A program made the translations under genes and the position numbers. Under the pieces are notes generated by a model. That model did not search any database, was not told the origin of the DNA, and was given only the letters and a program-made list of their open reading frames with translations. This document shows, one piece after another, positions 18,825 through 28,500 of a stretch of DNA of 64,000 nucleotides; position 1 is the first letter of the stretch, and every line of letters begins with the position of its first letter. The DNA is from a bacterium Scap17 (GTDB lineage Bacteria > Pseudomonadota > Gammaproteobacteria > Pseudomonadales > Halomonadaceae). Where the stretch lies: contig VINJ01000001.1 in the NCBI GenBank assembly GCA_013376735.1, positions 3,534,001 through 3,598,000 of the forward strand. The letters run 5' to 3'.

Positions 18825-19904
18825 TCAGCCGCGATTGAATTCCAACATCCGCGTCAACGGCTTCAGGGCGCGCTCACGCAGGTCATCATCGACGAAGATT
18901 TCCTCGGCATTGGCTTCCGCCGGATCGCGACGCAGCACGGCGGCCAGATTCTCCAGGCCGTTCATCGCCATCCACGGGCAGTGCGCACAGCTCTTGCAGG
19001 TCGCGCCATTGCCGGCGGTCGGCGCCTCGTACAGCTGCTTGTGCGGCGCGGCCTGCTGCATCTTGAAGAAGATGCCACGATCGGTCGCGACGATCAGCTG
19101 CTGATTGTCGAGCTCGACGGCAGCCTTGATCAGCTGCGAGGTGGAACCGACCACATCGGCCAGCTCGACCACCGACTGCGGTGATTCCGGGTGCACCAGC
19201 ACCGCGGCGTCCGGATAGACCTTGAGCAGGTCGCTGATGCCTTGGGCACGGAACTCGTCGTGGACGATGCAGGCACCGTCCCACAGCAGCATGTCGGCAC
19301 CGGTCTGCTTCTGCACATAGGCGCCCAGATGCTTGTCCGGCGCCCAGATCAGCTTCTCGCCCCGGGCATGCAGATGCTCGATGACATCGACGGCGATCGA
19401 GGAGGTCACCACCCAGTCGGCGCGCGCCTTCACGGCTGCCGAGGTATTGGCATACACCACCACGGTGCGGTCGGGATGCGCATCACAGAAGGCCGCGAAC
19501 TCGTCTTCCGGGCAGCCCAGGTCCAGCGAGCAGGTCGCCTCCAGCGTCGGCATCAGCACGCGCTTCTCCGGCGACAGGATCTTGGAGGTCTCGCCCATGA
19601 AGCGGACCCCGGCAACGATCAGCGTCGAGGAGTCATGGCGGGCGCCGAAGCGTGCCATCTCGAGCGAGTCGGCGACGCAGCCGCCGGTTTCCTCGGCCAG
19701 CTGCTGGATGGCGTCGTCACAATAGTAATGCGCGACCAGCGCGGCATCACGCTCGATGAGCAGCTGCTTGATCTCGTCGATCAGCGCGGCATCTTCGGCG
19801 GCAGGGCGTGTCGGGCAGTAAGCGCGGGCCAGATGCTCGCGCACCTGCTCACGGACGGCATTGTGGGCCTCACGACCCGGCATGGCATTAGTCAGGCTGT
19901 TCAT
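18825..19904 (-). CDS. nadA: Quinolinate synthase A
   Basis: Iron-sulfur enzyme that condenses iminoaspartate and dihydroxyacetone phosphate to quinolinate for NAD synthesis. The 359 residues have three [4Fe-4S] cysteine regions: [11 protein letters not shown], the Cys of [11 protein letters not shown], and [13 protein letters not shown]. The [14 protein letters not shown] and FMGETSKIL motifs also match the family. A GGTGAG ribosome binding site and an RNA hairpin precede the start. It pairs functionally with nadC at 4.6-5.4 kb. Confidence 0.95.
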   Translation of the reverse strand: MNSLTNAMPGREAHNAVREQVREHLARAYCPTRPAAEDAALIDEIKQLLIERDAALVAHYYCDDAIQQLAEETGGCVADSLEMARFGARHDSSTLIVAGVRFMGETSKILSPEKRVLMPTLEATCSLDLGCPEDEFAAFCDAHPDRTVVVYANTSAAVKARADWVVTSSIAVDVIEHLHARGEKLIWAPDKHLGAYVQKQTGADMLLWDGACIVHDEFRAQGISDLLKVYPDAAVLVHPESPQSVVELADVVGSTSQLIKAAVELDNQQLIVATDRGIFFKMQQAAPHKQLYEAPTAGNGATCKSCAHCPWMAMNGLENLAAVLRRDPAEANAEEIFVDDDLRERALKPLTRMLEFNRG

Positions 19905-19921
19905 GTGTCTCTCACCTAGCC

Positions 19922-19940
19922 CACAGGGGCTCCCCCTGTG
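19922..19940 (-). promoter_or_regulatory. Hairpin in the nadA leader
   Basis: CACAGGGG, loop of three, CCCCTGTG is an 8-bp perfect inverted repeat ending 17 bases before the nadA ATG, just upstream of its ribosome binding site. It lacks a T-run, so it is a candidate leader structure or operator rather than a terminator. Confidence 0.4.
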
Positions 19941-20160
19941 CTGAGTGGGTCAGGACTCGGCCCGGACACGAACGGCCCGTGGCGGCCCTGCCAGCGCTGC
20001 AGCTGGGCTCCCCAGACTGCGGCGTGTGCCTTGGGCGTCTATCGCCCGCAGCGTCGTCCGCACTGAGCGGACATGAGCCTTGGCTCGCCCACAAGGATAC
20101 GCCTGGCGCGATCGCGGCTCCAGTCGACTTGGGGGGCAACGGACTCTTTCCTTTCGCGTA

Positions 20161-20196
20161 ACAAAAATTGCCCCGCGCCAATGAAGGCACGAGGCA
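20161..20196 (-). terminator. Rho-independent terminator of the tRNA-Lys operon
   Basis: Reading the minus strand, TGCCTCGTGCC pairs over 11 positions (three G-U) with GGCGCGGGGCA across loop TTCATT, followed by ATTTTTGTT. It ends transcription just after the last tRNA and separates it from nadA. Confidence 0.85.
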
Positions 20197-20201
20197 AGAT
20201 C

Positions 20202-20276
20202 TGGTGGGTCGTGAGGGATTCGAACCTTCGACCAATTGGTTAAAAGCCAACTGCTCTACCACTGAGCTAACGACCC
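20202..20276 (-). tRNA. tRNA-Lys (anticodon UUU), copy 3 in transcription order
   Basis: A 75-nt cloverleaf with acceptor stem GGGTCGT/ACGACCC, D-stem GCTC/GAGC with a 7-nt loop, anticodon loop CTTTTAA (UUU) and T-loop TTCGAAT. CCA is encoded. The T-stem GAAGG/CCCTC has an A51-C63 mismatch, present in all three copies. Confidence 0.97.
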
Positions 20277-20292
20277 AAAACTGGGTGGCGGA

Positions 20293-20367
20293 TGGTGGGT
20301 CGTGAGGGATTCGAACCTTCGACCAATTGGTTAAAAGCCAACTGCTCTACCACTGAGCTAACGACCC
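20293..20367 (-). tRNA. tRNA-Lys (anticodon UUU), copy 2
   Basis: Same mature sequence as the neighbouring copies, with encoded CCA. It is separated from copy 3 by 16 bp. Confidence 0.97.
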
Positions 20368-20403
20368 GCCGCCGGGTGCTTTGCAAGAGACCATTCCAGA
20401 GAA

Positions 20404-20478
20404 TGGTGGGTCGTGAGGGATTCGAACCTTCGACCAATTGGTTAAAAGCCAACTGCTCTACCACTGAGCTAACGACCC
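20404..20478 (-). tRNA. tRNA-Lys (anticodon UUU), copy 1
   Basis: Same mature sequence as the other two. It is the promoter-proximal copy and is separated from copy 2 by 36 bp. Confidence 0.97.
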
Positions 20479-20494
20479 TTGCGAAGCGGGACGT

Positions 20495-20523
20495 AAGATA
20501 CCGCCGATCCCGTTTCGACGCAA
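20495..20523 (-). promoter_or_regulatory. Promoter of the tRNA-Lys operon
   Basis: On the minus strand TTGCGT (20518-20523) and TATCTT (20495-20500) are 17 bp apart, followed by a GC-rich discriminator (ACGTCCCGC) typical of stringently controlled stable-RNA promoters. It lies 17 bp from the first tRNA. Confidence 0.75.
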
Positions 20524-20622
20524 GCCTTTTGCAAAAAAACTTCAAGTAAATGACCAGCTTGTCCGCCGGCACCTCACGCAACGCCCGCGCCAGCGCATGG
20601 ACCAGCCCCTGTGACAAAGACG

Positions 20623-20651
20623 CGCAAGCCCGCGATGGGCGCGGGCTTGCG
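20623..20651 (-). terminator. Terminator downstream of rluB
   Basis: CGCAAGCCCGCG, loop ATGGG, CGCGGGCTTGCG is a perfect 12-bp stem about 95 bp past the rluB stop. The T-run on the minus strand is weak (TCTTTGT). Confidence 0.7.
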
Positions 20652-20746
20652 GGCTACCACTTAGGTCGCACGAGCTTGTGGCATGTCCACGAGCTCATGC
20701 CATGTCAGTGAATGACGGCGCATCGCCGCCCTCACCGACTGCGCCA

Positions 20747-21799
20747 TCAGCGCGGCTTGCGTGTACGCTGCGGCGGCTTCTTCATGGCACGCACCGGACG
20801 ACGCTTCTGCTTGTCGCGGCTCCAGCGATTCTGCTCGTCCGGCGTCAGGGCCGGCGCCTTGCGATGCTCGAGACCTGCCAGCGTGGACAGTTCATCGATC
20901 TCGCTCTGTTCCATCTCCACCCACTCACCGGCGCGAGCGCGCTTGTCGAGGAAGATGTTGCCGTAGCGCACGCGCTTCAGGCGGCTGACGGTCAGCCCCT
21001 GAGAGTCCCACAGACGACGCACCTCACGGTTACGGCCTTCCATGATCACCACGTGGAACCAGCTGTTGATACCTTCACCACCGAATTCCTGCACATCGGT
21101 GAAACGCGCCGGGCCATCTTCGAGCATCACGCCATTGACCATGTTGACGACGTGCTCGCGCTTGACCTCACCCATGACACGTACGGCGTATTCACGCTCG
21201 ATCTGGGTCGAGGGGTGCATCAGACGGTTGGCCAGCTCACCATCGGTGGTGAACAGCAACAGACCGCTGGTGTTGATGTCGAGACGACCGATCGCGATCC
21301 AGCGCTCGCCTTTCAGACGCGGCAGGCGCTCGAAGACGGTGCGGCGGCCTTCCGGGTCCTTGCGCGTGCACAGCTCACCTTCCGGCTTGTTGTACATGAT
21401 GACGCGACGCGCCGTCTCTTCCGCGCCTTTCAGGCTCTGCGGGCGATCATCGAGGCTGACCTGGTCACGCGGGCCGACGCGGTCACCCAGCTGGGCGACC
21501 TTGCCGTTGACCTTGACGCGGCCGGCGCTGATGGCGACTTCCATCTCACGGCGGGAGCCGAAACCGGAGCGCGCCAGCACCTTCTGCAGCTTCTCGTCCT
21601 CGACCAGCTTGTCGCCCTTGGCCTGCGGCGGCAGCGGACGCAGTTCCGGCGCATCACCGGCAGCCGGCTTCTTGCCGACATTGGCCTTGCTGCCGCGCGT
21701 GGACTTGCCGGTCGCGGCCTTGCCACCGGCATGCTGGCTGCTGCCGGGGCGAGAGGTCTTGCGCTTATCAGAGTCTGTCTTGCTCATGACATGAACCAT
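20747..21799 (-). CDS. rluB: Ribosomal large subunit pseudouridine synthase B
   Basis: Makes pseudouridine 2605 (E. coli numbering) of 23S rRNA. In the 350 residues, a basic low-complexity N-terminus (1-60) precedes an S4 RNA-binding domain (about 68-115). The catalytic domain follows, with Asp174 in [16 protein letters not shown]. The C-terminal tail is again basic ([23 protein letters not shown]-type). Start 21799 has no strong ribosome binding site and lies 20 bp after scpB; an ATG four codons on is also possible. It is the last gene of trpS-scpA-scpB-rluB. Confidence 0.93.
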   Translation of the reverse strand: MVHVMSKTDSDKRKTSRPGSSQHAGGKAATGKSTRGSKANVGKKPAAGDAPELRPLPPQAKGDKLVEDEKLQKVLARSGFGSRREMEVAISAGRVKVNGKVAQLGDRVGPRDQVSLDDRPQSLKGAEETARRVIMYNKPEGELCTRKDPEGRRTVFERLPRLKGERWIAIGRLDINTSGLLLFTTDGELANRLMHPSTQIEREYAVRVMGEVKREHVVNMVNGVMLEDGPARFTDVQEFGGEGINSWFHVVIMEGRNREVRRLWDSQGLTVSRLKRVRYGNIFLDKRARAGEWVEMEQSEIDELSTLAGLEHRKAPALTPDEQNRWSRDKQKRRPVRAMKKPPQRTRKPR

Positions 21800-21819
21800 T
21801 TCATCTATAGGAGTTTCGC

Positions 21820-22911
21820 CTACGCAGGGTCGTCATCATCGACGGTCCCGGCAGCGGAGGAGTCGTGCGGCTGCGCATCGGCAGCGTCGTCATCCTCGTC
21901 TGCACCGCGCAAACGTTGGCTGAGGCGCGCTTCAAGTGTGGCGAAGTCGAACCCCGAGCCGGTGGACGCCATCCCGGCGTGGTCATCTTCCGCCTGTGAG
22001 GCGGAGGGTGCTGCTGTGTTCGGTGTGTCAGCCGAGGCGCCGGCGGTATCGAGTGCGCGCGTCTTCAGCGCCTCTTCCAGCTGCTCGGCGGTGACGTCCG
22101 GCGGTTGCCAGTCGTCGGGCACCGGGGTGCCGGTGTCGGTCTCAAGATCTGACTCAAGACCTGATTCAAGACCTGTCTCAGCGCCTGATTCAGTCTTTTC
22201 CCCAGTCTCTGCGTCAGGTGCTGACTCAGCCGCTGTCTCATGCTCTGGATCAGCTCCTGCATCAGCGCCGTCTGCCGGTGCCTCCTCCGTCTCGCCGTCC
22301 GGGTCGTCCGGCAGCGGCAAGGTCTGAGAGGGCGGCACATCATACAGGTCTGCCTCGAGCTGTTCGAGTCCTTCGAAGCCTTTCAGTTCATGCACCGGCG
22401 GCAGCTCTTCCAGCGTCTTGAGACCGAAGTCATCGAGGAACTGACGCGTGGTGGCGAAGACCGCCGGACGCCCCGGCACATCACGGTGGCCGACCACTCT
22501 CACCCAGCCGCGCTCGACCAGGGTGCGCATGATCGAGGAGCTGACCGTCACGCCACGCACCTGCTCGATATCGCCGCGGGTCACCGGTTGACGATAGGCC
22601 ACCAGCGCCAGGGTCTCCAGCAAGGCGCGTGAATAACGTTGCGGACGCTCTTCCCACAGCCGCGATACCCAGGGGGAGTACTGCTGGCGAACGCGCAGCC
22701 GCCAGCCACTGGCGGTCTCGATCAGCTCCAGCGCGCTCTTGTCGGCCGGGTGACGCGCTTCCAGCTTGCCCAACGCCTCGCGCAGCGCGGGCCTGGTCGG
22801 GCTTGAATACTCATCGAACAGACCGACCAGGCGCTCTAGCGTCAGCGGCTCGCCGGCGGCCAGCAGGGCCGCTTCGATGATCTGGTCCAGCGGGACATCG
22901 CGCAAACTCAT
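21820..22911 (-). CDS. scpB: Segregation and condensation protein B
   Basis: Winged-helix partner of ScpA in the SMC-ScpAB condensin that compacts and segregates the chromosome. Residues 1-185 are the ScpB core, with [23 protein letters not shown] and [21 protein letters not shown] then GRPAVFATT. Residues 186-363 are an unusually long, highly acidic, low-complexity tail containing short repeats ([15 protein letters not shown]); typical ScpB proteins are about 180-250 residues. ATGA overlap with scpA shows coupling. Confidence 0.92.
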   Translation of the reverse strand: MSLRDVPLDQIIEAALLAAGEPLTLERLVGLFDEYSSPTRPALREALGKLEARHPADKSALELIETASGWRLRVRQQYSPWVSRLWEERPQRYSRALLETLALVAYRQPVTRGDIEQVRGVTVSSSIMRTLVERGWVRVVGHRDVPGRPAVFATTRQFLDDFGLKTLEELPPVHELKGFEGLEQLEADLYDVPPSQTLPLPDDPDGETEEAPADGADAGADPEHETAAESAPDAETGEKTESGAETGLESGLESDLETDTGTPVPDDWQPPDVTAEQLEEALKTRALDTAGASADTPNTAAPSASQAEDDHAGMASTGSGFDFATLEARLSQRLRGADEDDDAADAQPHDSSAAGTVDDDDPA

Positions 22912-23945
22912 GACGCCGCGTTCTCCTGCTCGTCGGATGGGGGTAAGGAAGGTGACGTCTGCGCATCATCGGACGCTGCGTCATCGTACGCTGCGTCATC
23001 GAACGCCCCCTGATCAGCCGCCACCTCGTCTTCATCGGCGAATTCCAGCGCCAGCCAGTCCTCGTCATCCTCGGGGTCCGGTTCCGGCGTGCGGGCGCGC
23101 ACGTGAATCGGTGACAGCGGCGCGTTCTGGACGATCTCGATCATCGATTCCTTGGCCAGCTCCAGAATCGCCATGAAACTGACCACCACACCGGCACGCC
23201 CTTCCTCGAGCGTGAACAGCTTCTCGAAGGGCGTGAAGTGCTCATGGGTCAACAGATTCATGATCGCCAGCATGCGCTCGCGGGTCGACATCACCTCACG
23301 CGAGATGGTGTGCGCCTGGACGAGGTCCGCCTGACGCAAGAGGCCGGACAGCGCGCCGAGCAATTCCGACAGGTCGACATCAGGGTGCACCACGCGCGTC
23401 TCGAGTTCAGGGAGGTCTGCCGTGGCCACGAACCAGTCGCGGCCCTGGCGCGGCATCTCATCCAGCCCTTCGGCAGCCAGCTTGGTCTGCTCGTATTCCT
23501 GCAGACGACGAATCAGCTCGGCGCGCGGATCCTCTTCCTCGTCGTCATCACTCTCCTTCGGCTGACGCGGCAGCAGACTGCGCGACTTGATCTCCGCCAG
23601 CATCGCGGCCATCAGCAGGTATTCCCCTGCCAGATCGATCTGCATGGCATGCATCAGCTCGACATACTCGATGTACTGATGGGTGATGGCCGCGACATTG
23701 ATGGCGAGGATATCGAGGTTCTGGCGACGGATGAGGTAGAGCAGCAGATCCAGCGGGCCCTCGAAGGTCTCGAGAAAGACACGCAGCGCCTCCGGCGGGA
23801 TGTACAGGTCCTGCGGCATCTCGGTGAGCGCGGTGTCATTGACGCGCGCCAGCACCGTCGACGCCACTGTCGGGGGCGTGACGAGAGGTGCGGGCTTAAG
23901 CCCATCAGTGAGGGCAAAACTGGCGCCATCGAGCAGGTCGCTCAT
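22908..23945 (-). CDS. scpA: Segregation and condensation protein A (kleisin)
   Basis: Kleisin subunit bridging SMC heads. The 345 residues contain the ScpA start of the folded region, FEGPLDLLLYLIRRQNLDILAI, and YLLMAAMLAEIKSRSLLP. An acidic stretch and the C-terminal winged helix (VVVSFMAILELAKESMIEI) follow. Both ends are extended: about 50 residues before the kleisin domain and an acidic tail of about 60. ATG 23945 has AGGAG 5 bases upstream. Pairing with scpB is universal. Confidence 0.94.
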   Translation of the reverse strand: MSDLLDGASFALTDGLKPAPLVTPPTVASTVLARVNDTALTEMPQDLYIPPEALRVFLETFEGPLDLLLYLIRRQNLDILAINVAAITHQYIEYVELMHAMQIDLAGEYLLMAAMLAEIKSRSLLPRQPKESDDDEEEDPRAELIRRLQEYEQTKLAAEGLDEMPRQGRDWFVATADLPELETRVVHPDVDLSELLGALSGLLRQADLVQAHTISREVMSTRERMLAIMNLLTHEHFTPFEKLFTLEEGRAGVVVSFMAILELAKESMIEIVQNAPLSPIHVRARTPEPDPEDDEDWLALEFADEDEVAADQGAFDDAAYDDAASDDAQTSPSLPPSDEQENAAS

Positions 23946-24071
23946 GACATCTCCTGCAGGAGGCGGGTGAGGGTGGGTCTGGGGGACGAGCATTCTAGCG
24001 GCTCGCGCCCCATCCCCCAAGTCTTTGCGCCGCCGGTAAGACGCCGGAGCCGCGCTCGACGCCGCCCGCGT

Positions 24072-25286
24072 CTAGCGATAGGTCAGGCCGATCACGCGCC
24101 GCAGCTCATCCAGGGTGTCACGCACGGTGTCGCGGGCCCGCTCGGCGCCTTCTGTCATCATGGTGCGCACCTTGCCATGCTCCCCTTCCAACGCCTCGGC
24201 ACGCTCACGAATCGGCGTCAGCGCCGCGTCGACATGCTCGATCAGACAGCCCTTGCAGTCCAGGCAGCCGATGCTGGCATCACGGCAGCCCTCCTCCGCC
24301 CACTGGCGGTCCGAGGCGGGCGTGAAGCTTTCATGCAGTGTCCACAGCGGGCAGCGCTGCGGGTCGCCGGGGTCCTTGCGGCGCACGCGCGCAGGATCGG
24401 TGGGCATCTCGCGCACGCAGGCCGCGATATCGTCGCGCCCGCTGCGCAGGAAGATGGCATCTTCACGCGCGGCCTTGTGCGTCTTGAGCTCCATGCCCAG
24501 CAGCGGCTCGACCTCCCCCTGCCAGTGTTCCGGCTCGCCGAGGATGCGCCGCCCGCCACCTTCCAGATAGCCGAGCAGCCGCTCCTGCTGGTTGCGGTTG
24601 AGCTTGCTGGTCTCGGCCAGCAGGCCACGCGCGCGCTCGAAGGCCTCGAGATCCCCCTCTTCCTGATAGTCCTCGCGCCATTCGCGGTACAGGCGACCAC
24701 TCTTCTTGCCCAGGCGGGCGATGGCGCGCTCGGCCTGCTCTTCAAAGCCGGCATCGCGCCCATAGCGATGATTGAAACGCCGGGCGACCTCGCGGGTGAA
24801 CTCGACGTGCGCCCGCTGCTCGGGCCCGGCGGGGACGACCTCGCCGCGCAGCGCCAGGATATCGGCCGCCTGCATCAGCGGCGCGCCCAGCATCGCGAAG
24901 CTGGCCCCCTGCTGCTCGCCAAGCCCGGCCACCAGCTCACGGTAACTGGGCAGACGCTCCAGCCAGGCCTTGGGCGTGACGCTGGCCAGGATCATGTGCA
25001 CATCGGTCAGCTCCGGCACCCAGGACTGGATGAACAGGGTGGCGACCTTGGGATTGACCCCACAGGCGAGACAGTCGATCACCATCGCCCAGCTGTACTG
25101 CTCGATCTCGTGGGGCGCGTGACCACTGACGGCCAGCGCGTTCCAGTCGGCGACCAGAAAATAGGCATCGTGATGGTATTGCAGCTCGGTCCAGCGCCGG
25201 ATCACGGATTGATAATGTCCGAGTTGCAGGTGTCCAGTGGGGCGTAAGCCGGACACCAGCCTGGCCGAGGTATCGGTGGCACTCAC
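24072..25286 (-). CDS. trpS: Tryptophan--tRNA ligase with atypical signature motifs
   Basis: Class I aminoacyl-tRNA synthetase charging tRNA-Trp. The 404 residues have the expected fold marks: VSGLRPTG, ATLFIQSWVPE, LGAPLMQAADILAL, GPEQRAHVEFTREVARRFN, and the late CPLWTLHESFTP with GCLDCKGCLIE. Two signatures are off-consensus. The HIGH region reads GHLQLGHY (17-25), with Gln for the usual first His. At the KMSKS position the protein reads KTHKA (268-272) after an extended insertion. It may be a functional divergent form or an auxiliary enzyme. It sits upstream of scpA on the same strand. Confidence 0.88.
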   Translation of the reverse strand: MSATDTSARLVSGLRPTGHLQLGHYQSVIRRWTELQYHHDAYFLVADWNALAVSGHAPHEIEQYSWAMVIDCLACGVNPKVATLFIQSWVPELTDVHMILASVTPKAWLERLPSYRELVAGLGEQQGASFAMLGAPLMQAADILALRGEVVPAGPEQRAHVEFTREVARRFNHRYGRDAGFEEQAERAIARLGKKSGRLYREWREDYQEEGDLEAFERARGLLAETSKLNRNQQERLLGYLEGGGRRILGEPEHWQGEVEPLLGMELKTHKAAREDAIFLRSGRDDIAACVREMPTDPARVRRKDPGDPQRCPLWTLHESFTPASDRQWAEEGCRDASIGCLDCKGCLIEHVDAALTPIRERAEALEGEHGKVRTMMTEGAERARDTVRDTLDELRRVIGLTYR

Positions 25287-25431
25287 CTTGTGAGTTCTCC
25301 CTGAAGCGTATGAAGCTGCCAGTCTAGCAACCCGAGCCCCCGCTCAGCATCCCCGCGACGTCGTGTCCCTGACCACCCGCGCCACGCATGCCGGCTCGCC
25401 AACGCTGACGGCGCCACTCTGACGGCGCCAC

Positions 25432-27222
25432 TCAGCCTGCGGCGATTCCGGTGCGATAGCGCCCGGCATAGTCGAACAGCTTGTCGCGGATCTGCCAGTA
25501 GCGCCCGCTCTTGCGGCCGATGACGAAGTCCGGCGCCTTGAGGCGCTCCTCGCCCGCCAGCACCTCGGCGATGTCCTTGGGTGCCCAGTCACTGCCCGGT
25601 GCGCGCAGATGCCGCGCCAGAAAACTCAGGCGGAAGGCGTGGCGCTGGGCGGGGGTCTCGAGCGCGAACCATTCGGACAGATCGGTACCGTCCTCGTCGT
25701 AATAGGTCACCTTGAGACGCGGCAGACCGCGCCCGTTGCGCGCCTCCTCGAGCTGCCAGCCACTGACGCGCAGCACCCGCGCATCGCGCAGCTTGAGGGC
25801 ATCGCGCAGCTTGTCATCCGGGTCGACCAGCCGTGCCTCACAGGCGTGACAATGGCGTGCGGCGATGTCATTGGCCTCACCACACTGCGGGCAGGCCTTG
25901 GCGCGATAGCGGAAGTCACACTGCACCAGCGGCCTGCCCTCGCCCTCCGGCGACTCGACCAGCCCCTGACAGCGACGCCCAAAGTGCTCGACCACCAGCT
26001 CGCCATCCTTGCGTCCCCAGAACAGATTGGCATTGCCGCACACCGGGCACTCGACCTGGACGATCTCGGTGTCGCCGGCCGGCTTCGGCGTCGCTACCTC
26101 CGGCGCGTAGAGGTCCCAAGGATTGCCGGCATAGTCGAGAATCAGACAGTCCGTCTTGCCGGGACTCAGACGCAGGCCGCGCCCGACGATCTGCTGGTAG
26201 AGACTGACGGATTCCGTGGGCCGCAGGATGGCGATCAGGTCGACATGCGGCGCATCGAAGCCGGTGGTGAGCACCGCGACATTGACCAGATACTTGAGCT
26301 GCTGGGCCATGAAGGCATTGATCAGCCGCTCGCGCTCCTCGCCGGGGGTCTCGCCAGTGATCAACGCGGCCTCACCCTCGGGCAGCAGCCCCGTGACTTC
26401 CTCGGCATGCTCGACGGTGGAGCAGAACACCATCACCCCACGCCGCTCGCGTGCCTGGGCGACGATATCCAGCACGATGCCCGGCGTCGCGCGCGAGCCC
26501 TGCACCACCTCGTTGAGCTCCGCCTCCTGGAAACCGCCGCCGATGCCGGGTGCCAGCTGCGAGAAGTCATAGCGCGCCACCGCGACATCGACGCGCCGCG
26601 GCTCACTCAGAAAGCCCTGCCGCACCATCAGGCGCAGCGGCTGCTCGAAGACGCAATCACGGAAGAAGCAGTCATCATCCCCTCGCACCATGCCGTGATA
26701 GTGTCGGTGGAAGATGAAGCCCTGACCGAGACGATACGGCGTCGCCGTCAGCCCCAGCACCTTGAGGCGCGGATTGTGCTCGCGCAGATGATTGATGACT
26801 TTGCGATAGCTGGCGTCCTTCTCCAGCGAGACCCGGTGGCACTCATCGATCACCAGCAGCGTGAAGGGCGCCGCCTGAGCATCAGTCGCCTGCTCAGCCG
26901 GCGTGAAGGCATCGAGGTTGCGCACCACTGACTGCACCGAGCCGAACACCACCTGACGCGAGGCCTGCTTGCGCTTGAGGCCGGCACTGAAGATGTCGGC
27001 GTCCTTGCCATAGGATTCGTACTTGGCGTGGTTCTGCTCGACCAGCTCGCGCACATGCGCCAGCACCAGCACACGCCCACGCGCGATACGCGCAAGCTCA
27101 GCGATCACCAGTGACTTGCCGCTGCCGGTGGGCAGCACGATCACCGCCGCCTCATCACTGCGGCGAAAGTGCTCGACGGTACGCCGCACGGCCTCCTGCT
27201 GGTACGGGCGCAGCTCAAACAT
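25432..27222 (-). CDS. radD: DEAD/DEAH-box helicase of the RadD (YejH) type
   Basis: Superfamily 2 ATPase of 596 residues, the length of E. coli RadD (586), involved in repair of double-strand breaks and in recombination with RecA and SSB. Motif I is PTGSGKS (about 31-37), motif II is [16 protein letters not shown] is motif III, and the second RecA-like domain ends with [13 protein letters not shown] (motif VI). A zinc-binding region follows, with [16 protein letters not shown] and CHAC. No close partners are adjacent. Confidence 0.9.
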   Translation of the reverse strand: MFELRPYQQEAVRRTVEHFRRSDEAAVIVLPTGSGKSLVIAELARIARGRVLVLAHVRELVEQNHAKYESYGKDADIFSAGLKRKQASRQVVFGSVQSVVRNLDAFTPAEQATDAQAAPFTLLVIDECHRVSLEKDASYRKVINHLREHNPRLKVLGLTATPYRLGQGFIFHRHYHGMVRGDDDCFFRDCVFEQPLRLMVRQGFLSEPRRVDVAVARYDFSQLAPGIGGGFQEAELNEVVQGSRATPGIVLDIVAQARERRGVMVFCSTVEHAEEVTGLLPEGEAALITGETPGEERERLINAFMAQQLKYLVNVAVLTTGFDAPHVDLIAILRPTESVSLYQQIVGRGLRLSPGKTDCLILDYAGNPWDLYAPEVATPKPAGDTEIVQVECPVCGNANLFWGRKDGELVVEHFGRRCQGLVESPEGEGRPLVQCDFRYRAKACPQCGEANDIAARHCHACEARLVDPDDKLRDALKLRDARVLRVSGWQLEEARNGRGLPRLKVTYYDEDGTDLSEWFALETPAQRHAFRLSFLARHLRAPGSDWAPKDIAEVLAGEERLKAPDFVIGRKSGRYWQIRDKLFDYAGRYRTGIAAG

Positions 27223-27465
27223 TCAGCGCCGCCCAGCGAGACACGCGAGTGGGCGCGCTGCCGGCAGGCAGGCCCAGGGAAGAGATGGCTGACAGGGGCG
27301 TGAGGGCTGACAGGAACATTGACATCAAGGGGCCGCCGAATCGCAGGGGTGGACAATGTCCCCATTATCCGCATCAGCGACCGCAGCGGCAAAGTGGGTG
27401 TGGATAACCTGAGCCCGCCAACCTTCGCCCGTCAAGCCAAGACCATCACTCCCGGTCCGTCAGGA

Positions 27466-28287
27466 TCAGAAGCGCGGCGCACGCCCCTCAAGCTTGGCCT
27501 TGATACATTCGGTCTGCTCCGCGCGTCCCAGCAGCGAGGACTGCAGCTCTGCCTCAAGCGCCAGTGCCTCGGCTTCCGGCGCATCAAGGGCCTCGTCGTA
27601 GAGACGCGTGATCGCGCGGACGGCGCTGGGAGAGCGCCCGGCAATCTGGCGCGCCAGGGCCAACGCTTCCTCCTGCGGGCTGGAGATGATGCGCGTGACC
27701 AGACCGGCGCTCTGCGCCTCGTTGGCCTCGACCTTGCGCCCGCTCCACGTCAGCTCGTGCAGCCAGTCCGGTCGCACGCCACGCGCGGTGACGCTGATGC
27801 CCATGTCCGGAATGATGCCCCAGTCGATCTCGAGCACCGCCAGGCGCGCATCAGGGTCACACAGGCGAATGTCCGCGCCCAGCGCGATCTGCAGGCCACC
27901 GCCGAAGACATTGCCATGCAACGCGGCGATGACCGGCACCCCGACATCTCGCCAGCCCAGCGCCAGCTGCTGCACGGTATTGCGCTGTGGCGCACAGCCA
28001 TTGGCCCCCGCGACCAGCAACTGCGGTACGCGGGCGGCGTCGCCCATGATGGCGGCGATATCCAGCCCCGCACAGAAACTGGGCCCCTCGCCCGATAGCA
28101 CGATGGCGCGCAGGCCTGACTCCCGGGCGCGGGCATGCAGCTCCTGCTGAACCGCCAGCAGGGCATCGATCATCTTCCAGTCGATGCCGTTGTGCTTGTC
28201 AGGGCGATTGAGGCGCACGTCGGCGACATGCTCACTGATCGAGAGAGTCACATAACGTTCAGGCGTGAGGTGGGTAGCGTCAGACAT
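27466..28287 (-). CDS. Enoyl-CoA hydratase/isomerase family (crotonase) protein
   Basis: A 273-residue crotonase-fold protein. The oxyanion hole is formed by SFCAGLDIAAIMG and GNVFGGGLQIALGAD. The acid/base pair spacing in EIDWGIIPDMG (Glu and Asp eight apart) resembles delta3,5-delta2,4-dienoyl-CoA isomerases rather than classical enoyl-CoA hydratase, so isomerisation of unsaturated acyl-CoA is the better guess. ATG 28287 has GGGAG upstream. It is not in a fatty-acid cluster. Confidence 0.85.
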   Translation of the reverse strand: MSDATHLTPERYVTLSISEHVADVRLNRPDKHNGIDWKMIDALLAVQQELHARARESGLRAIVLSGEGPSFCAGLDIAAIMGDAARVPQLLVAGANGCAPQRNTVQQLALGWRDVGVPVIAALHGNVFGGGLQIALGADIRLCDPDARLAVLEIDWGIIPDMGISVTARGVRPDWLHELTWSGRKVEANEAQSAGLVTRIISSPQEEALALARQIAGRSPSAVRAITRLYDEALDAPEAEALALEAELQSSLLGRAEQTECIKAKLEGRAPRF

Positions 28288-28376
28288 GGCGGTCTCCCTG
28301 GGACGGATAACGAGCAAGCACGCGCTCGAACGATTTCACGACAGTGCCGAGCGATGGCACTCATCCAGTGATAAAC

Positions 28377-28459
28377 CCAAAAGGCGCAGGCAACCACACT
28401 GCGTTCGTCGAGCTGCCCGCGGGCATGACTCGTTACGTTTCAGTGTGACTGCCTGCGCC
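28377..28459 (-). terminator. Long nested inverted repeat, probable terminator of the glutamate-synthase-like gene
   Basis: Arms 28383-28401 and 28441-28459 pair over 19 positions with two mismatches. The enclosed 39 bp contain a perfect 12-bp palindrome TGCCCGCGGGCA. On the minus strand the stem is followed by TTTTGGGTTT. It lies 42 bp past the stop at 28501. Confidence 0.7.
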
Positions 28460-28500
28460 CGGTTGTTGAACGGTCGTTTGGTCGCAGAGGTGACGATTGT

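Noticed and set aside
20202-20478. Regularly spaced near-identical repeats resembling a CRISPR array
   Set aside because: The repeats are 75-nt tRNA-Lys genes with encoded CCA, a shared promoter and a terminator. No CRISPR array was seen anywhere in the window.
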